Below are positions 57,749 through 64,000 of a stretch of 64,000 nt of DNA, one piece after another. The notes under the pieces are model-generated. The model worked only from the letters and a program-made list of their open reading frames with translations. It had not been told where the DNA came from and did not search any database. The position numbers and the translations under genes were made by a program. Location: assembly GCA_937863685.1 (NCBI GenBank), contig CALMGM010000009.1, positions 1-64,000 of the forward strand. The letters are read 5' to 3'. Within the stretch, counting starts at the first letter, position 1. The number at the start of each line of letters is the position of its first letter. The DNA comes from an uncultured bacterium. GTDB taxonomy: Bacteria > Edwardsbacteria > AC1 > EtOH8.

Positions 57749-59923
57749 TCAGTCAACTTTAATGTTATAACTTTTGAGTTTCCGGTATAAAGTGGCGTAA
57801 TGAATGCCCAGCTTTTTTGCCGTCAGGGATTTGTTGTTACGGCATTCCGCCAGGACCCGGAGGATGATCTGCTTTTCCTTGTCCTTCAGATTGCCGCCGG
57901 TGACGGCCTCCGGCAGGTACGCCGTGATATCTTCGGCTTCCGGCCTCAACAGCTCATCCGGCAGGCTTTCCTTTTCTATCACCGGGCCGGTCTCCAGGAT
58001 GATGGCCCGCTCCAGGACGTTCTCCAGCTCCCTGACGTTGCCCGGCCAGTTGTACTGCGTCAAAAGGTCCCGGACGGCGGCGGACAGCGGTTTGGCCGCA
58101 ATGTTCTGCTTCCGGCAGTACTGGCCGACGATCTCTTCGGCCAGTAGCAGCACGTCGTCCTTGCGGTCCCTCAGCGGGGGAATGGTTATCTGGATGACGT
58201 TGAGGCGGTAGAACAGGTCGGTCCGGAACCGGCCCTTCTCCACCGCCTTGGACAGGTCGCTGTTGGTGGCCGAGATCACCCTGACGTCCACCTTGATGGG
58301 GCGGGTGCCGCCCACCGGCACGATCTCCCGCTCCTGCAGCACCCGCAGCAGCTTCACCTGGATGGCCGGGGAGGTCTCCGAGACCTCGTCCAGAAAAAAG
58401 GTCCCCCCGCTGGCCACCCGGAACAGCCCGTCCTTGTCCCTCATGGCCCCGGTGAAGGAACCCTTGACGTGCCCGAACAGCTCCGATTCCAGCAGGGTCT
58501 CCGGCAGGGCGGCGCAGTTGATGCTGACGAACGGCCCCTGGCCCCGGCCGCTCAGGCGATGCAATTCCCGGGCCAGCAGTTCCTTGCCGGTGCCGGATTC
58601 GCCGTAGATCAGCACCGTGCTGTCGGTGGGCGCCACCTGCTGGACCATGTTCATGACCTCGATGAAGCCGGGCGACCGCCCGATGATCCGGCTGTCGTAT
58701 TCCCGGCCGGCCGGCTCGGCCTTATCGGCCACCGGGATCTCGATATGGGCGAAGCGGATGAAATCGTCGATGGTCTTGCGGATGTACTCGGTCTTCTCCT
58801 TTATCTGGGAGATCTTGGCGGCGATCCCCGGGCCGGCCTGGTTCTCCCTCATCAGCCCGGTGATGGCGGCATTTATCTCGGAAAGGTAGGGATGAAGCAG
58901 CTTCAGCAGCGACTTGGTAAGCTCCTTGGTGGTCTCCAGCTGTTCCATCTCGATCACCCGGTTCTCCAGGGATTTGGCCGCACTCAGGTCCTGGAAGATG
59001 GCAATGACGCCCTCCAGGGCGCCCTGGGCGTTGTATATGGCGGTGGTGCTGACCCCCACCGGGATGCCGTCCTCCCGGCCCCGCGAGATCTTTATCTCCA
59101 GTCTTTGGGAGCGCCCCTCCCTGAGGATATTGTCCGGATCGAGCACGGCCCCCAGCGTTTCCAGGCCCTCCACGGCTATCTGGGAAACATGGCGGCCCGC
59201 GATCTCGCTCTCCCCCAGCCCCAGGATCTGCCGGCCGGCCAAGTTGCAGTAAACCACCTGCCCCTTTTCGTTGATGGTCAGCAGGCCGCTGCCCATCTTC
59301 TCCAGAATGTCGCCGGTGGATAATTTGAACTCCTCCAGGGCCCGGGTGGTATCCTCCAGCTGGCGGCCCTTGAGCCGCAGCCTCTCCGACAGGTAGCCGG
59401 AAAAGGCGGCCACCAGATAGAAGCAGATGGCGTACAGGTATCCCCGGAAGACGAACTCGGTGTTGAAGGCGGTGACGAAGTCCTGGTCGCGGGTGGTGAG
59501 CAGTCCGGTCTTCAGGCCGCGGTAATCAAGATAGATCAAAAAACCCAGGGTCAGGCTGGAGAGGGTGGCGGTGAAGATGGCTCCCCGGGCGAAACGGACG
59601 TTGGCGGCGGCAATGATGGCCAAAAAGAACAGCAGGGTGAAGGGGTTCTCCGCCCCGCCGGTCCGCTGGATGAACACCGAGATCCAGCCGACATCCAGCA
59701 GCATCTGCCCGTAGTCCCACCACCAGCCGGCTTTCTTGCGGTTAAGATACTTGGCCAGGATGGTGAACAGCAGATAGACCGCCGACAGCAGGATGATGGC
59801 CGGAAAATAAAAGGAAAGCGCCCCCAGTGCCTTAAGCACCAGAGCGCTTCCCGTCATCAAGACCACGATGATTATCCGGCCCCACAACATGATCGGATTG
59901 TCCTTCAGGAAGATTGAACCCAT
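57749..59923 (-). CDS. membrane PAS sigma-54 activator: PilS-like sensor fused to PilR-like output
   Basis: The 724-aa protein has six membrane helices (about 1-185) and a PAS domain (about 200-310; ILEKMGSGLLTINEKGQVVY is the PilS hallmark). A helical segment (about 325-395) lies where HisKA would be, but the phospho-His motif is absent and there is no HATPase_c domain. The AAA+ sigma-54 domain (about 407-640) has GESGTGKE, ELFGHVKGSFTGA (GSFTGA loop for GAFTGA) and GGTFFLDEV. The Fis-type HTH is at the end (SLTAKKLGIHYATLYRKLKS). No receiver domain. Likely activates the sigma-54 promoter of pilA directly from the membrane. Confidence 0.92.
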   Translation of the reverse strand: MGSIFLKDNPIMLWGRIIIVVLMTGSALVLKALGALSFYFPAIILLSAVYLLFTILAKYLNRKKAGWWWDYGQMLLDVGWISVFIQRTGGAENPFTLLFFLAIIAAANVRFARGAIFTATLSSLTLGFLIYLDYRGLKTGLLTTRDQDFVTAFNTEFVFRGYLYAICFYLVAAFSGYLSERLRLKGRQLEDTTRALEEFKLSTGDILEKMGSGLLTINEKGQVVYCNLAGRQILGLGESEIAGRHVSQIAVEGLETLGAVLDPDNILREGRSQRLEIKISRGREDGIPVGVSTTAIYNAQGALEGVIAIFQDLSAAKSLENRVIEMEQLETTKELTKSLLKLLHPYLSEINAAITGLMRENQAGPGIAAKISQIKEKTEYIRKTIDDFIRFAHIEIPVADKAEPAGREYDSRIIGRSPGFIEVMNMVQQVAPTDSTVLIYGESGTGKELLARELHRLSGRGQGPFVSINCAALPETLLESELFGHVKGSFTGAMRDKDGLFRVASGGTFFLDEVSETSPAIQVKLLRVLQEREIVPVGGTRPIKVDVRVISATNSDLSKAVEKGRFRTDLFYRLNVIQITIPPLRDRKDDVLLLAEEIVGQYCRKQNIAAKPLSAAVRDLLTQYNWPGNVRELENVLERAIILETGPVIEKESLPDELLRPEAEDITAYLPEAVTGGNLKDKEKQIILRVLAECRNNKSLTAKKLGIHYATLYRKLKSYNIKVD

Positions 59924-59940
59924 TATACCGGGGATCAGGA

Positions 59941-61152
59941 TTATTTACCGCCCATGATAGCCGAGGTCATGCTGAAGATCGGCAGGTACATGGCGATCAC
60001 CATGCCTCCGATGCCCAGGCCCAGCACCACCATGATCAACGGTTCCATGGCCGCGGTCAGTCCCTCCACCGCGCCGTCCACCTCCTCGTCGTAGAAGTCG
60101 GCGATCTTGTTGAGCATCTCGTCCAGGCCGCCGGTGGCCTCGCCCACCGCGATCATCTGCACCACCATGGGCGGGAATATCTTCATGGTCTTTAAAGGGG
60201 CCGAGATGGTCTCGCCGCCGCCGATGGATTTGCGGGCCTGCATGATGGCGTCCTGGACCACCCGGTTGCCGGCGGTCTTGGCGGTGATCTCCAGGGCGTC
60301 CAAAATGGCCACGCCGCTGGCCAGCAGGGTGCCCAGGGTGCGGGCGAAACGGGCGATGGCCGATTTCTGCTGGAGGTTCCCCAGGATCGGTATCTTCAGC
60401 AGTATCTGGTCGATCATCAACTGGCCTTTGTCCGTCTTATAGTACCGTTGGATGGCGATGGTTATGGCCACCCCCGCTATGATGATGGGCACTATCCACT
60501 TCTGCAGAAACTTTGACAGGGCGACCACGAAAAGGGTCGGAGCGGGCAGCTTGGCCCCCATCTCGCCGAACATCTTTTCGAAGATGGGGATCACGAAGAT
60601 CAGCAGGACGGCCGCGGCGCCCACCGCCACCGAGGTCAGGATCACCGGCATGATCATGGCCCGTTTGACCTTGGCCACCAGGGCCTCGGCCTTTTCCAGA
60701 TAGGTGGCCAGCCGCATCAGGATGTTGTCCAGGATACCTCCGGCCTCGCCGGCCGCCGCCATGTTGATATACAGCTCGCTGAACACATGCTTCTGCCGCT
60801 TGAGGGCCTCGGCCAGGGTGGAGCCGCCCTCCACGTCGGCCTTGATGGTCTCCAGCACCTTCTTGAAGGTGGGATTCTCCTGCTGCTGGGCCTGGATCTC
60901 CAGGCAGGACACCAGCGGCAGGCCGGCGTTGATCATGGTGGCGAACTGCCGGGTGAAGATCGACAGGTCCTTGTTGCTCACCTTGGGCTGGGTGAAGCTG
61001 AGCTTGATCTCCTTGGGCTTGATACGCACCGAGGAAACGATTATATTTTTGCGGCGCAGAGCCTCGATGACCGCGGTCTCGCTTTCGGCCGTCAGCTCTC
61101 CGGAGACCAAACCGGCTTTGGAATCACGCCCTTTCCAGAGATATAGTGGCAT
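59941..61152 (-). CDS. pilC: type IV pilus inner-membrane platform protein PilC
   Basis: The 403-aa protein is a GspF/PilC member with two repeats of the T2SSF fold. LSIFTRQFATMINAGLPLVS, LAEALKRQKHVFSELYINMA and AAGEAGGILDNILMRLATYL occur in the first; IARFARTLGTLLASGVAILD and VAVGEATGGLDEMLNKIADF-like sequence in the second. Three membrane helices are seen. It anchors the PilB/PilT motors and pilin assembly. It follows the pilT gene after 58 bp and precedes the regulator by 17 bp. Confidence 0.97.
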   Translation of the reverse strand: MPLYLWKGRDSKAGLVSGELTAESETAVIEALRRKNIIVSSVRIKPKEIKLSFTQPKVSNKDLSIFTRQFATMINAGLPLVSCLEIQAQQQENPTFKKVLETIKADVEGGSTLAEALKRQKHVFSELYINMAAAGEAGGILDNILMRLATYLEKAEALVAKVKRAMIMPVILTSVAVGAAAVLLIFVIPIFEKMFGEMGAKLPAPTLFVVALSKFLQKWIVPIIIAGVAITIAIQRYYKTDKGQLMIDQILLKIPILGNLQQKSAIARFARTLGTLLASGVAILDALEITAKTAGNRVVQDAIMQARKSIGGGETISAPLKTMKIFPPMVVQMIAVGEATGGLDEMLNKIADFYDEEVDGAVEGLTAAMEPLIMVVLGLGIGGMVIAMYLPIFSMTSAIMGGK

Positions 61153-61210
61153 CGCAGTTACTCCTTGTAAAATTATATTCTTCCCGGGGGAAGCCGTTTA
61201 TCGGCTGGGA

Positions 61211-62281
61211 TCAGACCACCGTCTGACGCTTTTTGATCATCTGGTCCAGTTCCTCCAAGTTGGAGGAGTAGTCAAAGGCGGTGTCCAGGGAGATCTTCTT
61301 CTCGAAGAACAGATTGGCCAGGGACTGGTTCATGGTCTGCATGCCGTATTTCTGCCCGGCCTGCATGGAGGAATATATCTGGTGCACCTTGTCGTCCCGG
61401 ATCAGGGCCTTGATGGCCGGGGTGCAGACCATGATCTCCAGGCACAGGGCCCGGCCGCCCCGGGTCATGGGGACCAGCTGCTGGGTCATCACCCCCTCCA
61501 GCACGAAGGCCAGCTGGGCCCGCACCTGGGGCTGCTGATATGGCGGAAAGACGTCGATGATGCGGTGGACGGATTCGGCCGCCGAATTGGTATGCAGGGT
61601 GGCCAGGGTCAGATGGCCGGTCTCGGAGATGTGCAGGGCCGATTCGACGGTCTCCAGGTCCCTCATCTCGCCTACCAGAACCACGTCCGGGTCCTGCCGC
61701 AGGGCATATTTGAGGGCGTTCTTGAAGCTCTTGGTGTCCGATTCCAGCTCCCGCTGGTTGATGATGCATTTCTTGTGATGGTGGATGTACTCGATGGGGT
61801 CCTCCACCGTGATGATATGGCTGCGCCGCTCGCTGTTGATCTTGTCGATCATGGTGGCCAGGGTGGTGGATTTGCCGGAGCCGGTGGGTCCGGTGACCAG
61901 CACCAGGCCCTTGGGCTTGTCGGCCAGGGCGGCCGCCACCGGGGGAAGCCCCAGCGCCTGGAAGGAGCGGATCTCCCAGGGGATCACCCGCATGGCCATG
62001 GCCACACAGCCCCTCTGCAAAAAGATGTTGCCCCGGAAGCGGGACAGCCCCTGAATGCCGATGGAGAGGTCCAGTTCCCGTTCGGTCTCGAAGCGCTTCT
62101 TCTGGCTGTCCTTGAGGATGCTGTAGGCCAGGGTCTCGGTTATCTGGGGAGTGAGGATCTCGTGGGAGGTTATCGTCAGCTCGCCGTCCACCCTGATCAC
62201 CGGGGGCACCCCCACCGTCAGGTGCAGGTCGGTCCCCTTCTTCTGGATCATCTCCTCCAACAATTGAGTGAGGGTCAACAT
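61211..62281 (-). CDS. pilT: type IV pilus retraction ATPase PilT
   Basis: PilT is the hexameric ATPase that depolymerises pili. The 356-aa protein has KGTDLHLTVGVPPVIRVDGE, Walker A GPTGSGKSTTLATMIDK, the Asp box TVEDPIEYIHHHKKC, Walker B VVLVGEMRDLET, the His box ISETGHLTLATLHTNSAAES, and the retraction-specific AIRNLIRE-like region as IKALIRDDKVHQIYSSMQAG. It is located between pilB and pilC. Its presence implies twitching or DNA-uptake pili. Confidence 0.97.
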   Translation of the reverse strand: MLTLTQLLEEMIQKKGTDLHLTVGVPPVIRVDGELTITSHEILTPQITETLAYSILKDSQKKRFETERELDLSIGIQGLSRFRGNIFLQRGCVAMAMRVIPWEIRSFQALGLPPVAAALADKPKGLVLVTGPTGSGKSTTLATMIDKINSERRSHIITVEDPIEYIHHHKKCIINQRELESDTKSFKNALKYALRQDPDVVLVGEMRDLETVESALHISETGHLTLATLHTNSAAESVHRIIDVFPPYQQPQVRAQLAFVLEGVMTQQLVPMTRGGRALCLEIMVCTPAIKALIRDDKVHQIYSSMQAGQKYGMQTMNQSLANLFFEKKISLDTAFDYSSNLEELDQMIKKRQTVV

Positions 62282-62374
62282 CTTTATCCGTCCTTATTTT
62301 ATATTCGTTTTACAGCCAGGATAGAGGAATATTTAGGATTAACCTTGTTAGGTTTTTGTGTTTTTATATTTGAG

Positions 62375-64000
62375 CTATCCCTCGGCGGTCTCGCGGAACA
62401 TCTCCTCCACCGTGGTCATGCCCTGCTTGACCTTGCCCCAGGCGTCCATCCGCAGGGTCAGCATCCCCTGCTCCACCGCTTTGGCCCGGATGGAGGTGAC
62501 CGCCTCCCGGTTGAGTATCAGGTCGCGGATCTCGGGGGTGATGGGCATCACCTCGTAAAGACCCACCCGGCCCTTGTAGCCGGTGTTGTTGCAGATGGGG
62601 CAGCCCTTGCCTTTGTAATAGGTGACCCCGGCCACCTCCTCGGCCTTGAAGCCCATATCGATCAATGACTGGGAATTTACCTGAAACGGCTCTTTGCAGG
62701 CCTTGCATATCCGGCGGACCAAACGCTGGGCCTGGATCAGCACGGTGGACGAGGCCACCAGGAACGGCTCGATGCCCATGTCTATCAGACGGCTGACCGA
62801 GGACGGGGCGTCGTTGGTATGCAGGGTGGACAGCACCAGGTGTCCGGTCAGAGCGGCCTTGACCGCGATGGCGGCGGTGGGGCCGTCCCTGATCTCGCCC
62901 AGCATGATGATGTTGGGGGCCTGCCGCAGCATGGCCCGGAGGGCCACGTCGAAGGTGAACCCTATTCCCATCTCGGCCTGGATCTGATTGACCCCTTTCA
63001 GGTTGTACTCGATGGGGTCCTCCACCGTCAGGATGTGCTTGTCCGGGGTGTTCATCTGGGACAGGGCCGAATACAGGGTGGTGGTCTTGCCCGATCCGGT
63101 GGGGCCGGTGATCAGCACGATGCCGTAGGGGGCGTGAATGGCCTTTATAAAATTCTTCAGGGCCAGTTCGGTGAAACCGAAGTTGGCCAGATCCAGGGTC
63201 AGGGATCCGGCGTCCAGGATACGCATCACCACCTTCTCCCCGAACAGCACCGGCAGGGTGGAGACCCGCAGGTCGATCTTCTTGTTAAGCACTTTGATGG
63301 CGATGCGGCCGTCCTGGGGCTTGCGGCGCTCGGTGACGTCCAGCTTGGACATGATCTTGATGCGGGAGACCAGCGGGGCCTTCATCCGCATGGGCGGCTC
63401 CATCAGGGTCTGCAGAACGCCGTCCTGCCTTAACCTGATCCGGAAGATCTTCTCGTAGGGCTCCACATGGATATCCGAGGCCCCGCGGCGGACCGCCTCG
63501 GTCATGATGTAGTTCACCATCTTGACCACCGGGGTGGAGGAGCCGGCCTGCTGGACGTCGGCCAGGTCCTCATCCTGCGCCTCCTCATCCACCATCTCCA
63601 TCTCGATATCGCCCTCCAGCCCCTCCAGGGCGGCATCCTCGTCCTCCGGCAGGCTTTCGATGGCCTCGTCCTTGACCTGGCTCAGCTGGCCGCCGGAGGC
63701 GATCACCTGGATGTCCTTGCCCAGCGGATAATGCTGTTCCAGCAGTTTCTTGACGGCCGAATAGCCGGCCACCACCGGCTTGACGTCCAGGCCGGTGAGG
63801 AATTTGATGTCCTCCAGGGCGAAGATATCGGAGGGGTCTATCATGGCCAGGGTCAGGGCCCGGCCCAGGCGCTTTATCGGGATCACCATGAACTTGTTGG
63901 CGATGTCCGGCCTGATCAGCTTTATCACCGCCGGCTCCACCTGGAAATTGCTGAGGTCCATGGCCGGGACATTGAACTGCCGGGACATGAACTGCATGGC
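62375..64000 (-). CDS. pilB: type IV pilus assembly ATPase PilB (5' end outside window)
   Basis: At least 541 residues are visible; the N-terminus runs off the right edge. What is seen: part of the GspE N-terminal domain (QFNVPAMDLSNF), an acidic linker (EDEDAALEGLEGDIEMEMVD), then the secretion ATPase: RRGASDIHVEPYEKIFRIRL, Walker A GPTGSGKTTTLYSALSQ, Asp box TVEDPIEYNLKGVNQ, Walker B IIMLGEIRDGPT, and a His box with ALTGHLVLSTLHTNDAPSS. A tetracysteine zinc motif follows as CKAC ... CPIC. PilB extends pili. The Met at 63997 is internal, not the true start. Confidence 0.96.
   Translation of the reverse strand, partial: AMQFMSRQFNVPAMDLSNFQVEPAVIKLIRPDIANKFMVIPIKRLGRALTLAMIDPSDIFALEDIKFLTGLDVKPVVAGYSAVKKLLEQHYPLGKDIQVIASGGQLSQVKDEAIESLPEDEDAALEGLEGDIEMEMVDEEAQDEDLADVQQAGSSTPVVKMVNYIMTEAVRRGASDIHVEPYEKIFRIRLRQDGVLQTLMEPPMRMKAPLVSRIKIMSKLDVTERRKPQDGRIAIKVLNKKIDLRVSTLPVLFGEKVVMRILDAGSLTLDLANFGFTELALKNFIKAIHAPYGIVLITGPTGSGKTTTLYSALSQMNTPDKHILTVEDPIEYNLKGVNQIQAEMGIGFTFDVALRAMLRQAPNIIMLGEIRDGPTAAIAVKAALTGHLVLSTLHTNDAPSSVSRLIDMGIEPFLVASSTVLIQAQRLVRRICKACKEPFQVNSQSLIDMGFKAEEVAGVTYYKGKGCPICNNTGYKGRVGLYEVMPITPEIRDLILNREAVTSIRAKAVEQGMLTLRMDAWGKVKQGMTTVEEMFRETAEG

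Noticed and set aside
60704-62668. 654-codon open frame on the plus strand
   Set aside because: It lies opposite pilC, pilT and part of pilB, all strongly supported, and crosses their intergenic gaps. Its sequence is rich in His, Gly, Leu and Gln with no motif. Long antisense frames are expected from GC-rich codon use.

Overview
The window is a gene-dense, GC-rich chromosomal segment from a diderm (LPS-type) bacterium. Every gene I can support, about 60 protein genes plus two tRNAs, lies on the minus strand, often with 1-25 bp overlaps. Envelope genes (Omp85 barrel, lipid A acyltransferase, CsgG-type lipoprotein, PorV-like barrels, type IV pili) show an outer membrane. The mix of TolB-propeller/protease/barrel proteins, UPF0164/PorV-like proteins, FecR and FlgT-like proteins, and dispersed palindromic repeats suggests an uncultured FCB-type candidate phylum (for example Edwardsbacteria/TA06-like). 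That placement is inference; no rRNA is present.

Layout, reading from low coordinates (the transcriptional 3' side of each operon). 0-18 kb: a 55-bp structured repeat and terminator; an Omp85/TamA-like barrel and a protease-propeller-barrel protein; miaA-mutL; a small lipoprotein, an LpxL-type acyltransferase and a DUF362 ferredoxin protein; a GGDEF cyclase, dprA, a HEAT protein, obg, coaD, rsmD; a second protease-propeller-barrel protein; a small secreted protein that may resemble the TamB C-terminus; apt. 18.1-18.7 kb: a non-coding cluster of several palindromic repeat families. 18.7-33.6 kb: housekeeping genes (acyP, pcm, surE, a glycosyltransferase, an M29 aminopeptidase, an APC transporter, tRNA-Pro, a MerR regulator, pgeF, gpsA, plsY, der) and inner-membrane proteins (small-multidrug-export family, ElyC-like, PAP2), then a DUF512 radical-SAM-like protein.

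33.6-43.1 kb: an operon-like block of eight secreted or envelope genes: three CsgG-like proteins, one FecR-domain protein, two FlgT_N/LPP20-like proteins and two PorV/UPF0164-like barrels. In flagellar FlgT the same three domain types sit in one protein. No flagellar gene is visible here, so this is a good candidate for an undescribed envelope or secretion assembly. 43-49 kb: purF, then a serine block (DUF1015 - serA - hicA/hicB - serC). DUF1015 carries a ParB/SerK-like DGHHR motif and sits beside the first two serine-pathway enzymes.

49-55.7 kb: tRNA-Ala, a DUF2378-like protein, two aminotransferases, a half-size UPF0016 protein, a GxxExxY protein whose start codon lies inside a dispersed repeat, and an ABC transporter with a companion membrane protein. 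55.8-64 kb: a type IV pilus locus, pilB-pilT-pilC, a sigma-54 activator that looks like PilS and PilR fused without a kinase, a two-TM HAMP protein fused in frame to a type IV prepilin, and a conventional major pilin behind a near-consensus sigma-54 promoter with an upstream palindrome. The HAMP-pilin fusion, the fused regulator and the promoter form the second strong candidate for something new: a self-contained membrane-sensing circuit controlling pilin.
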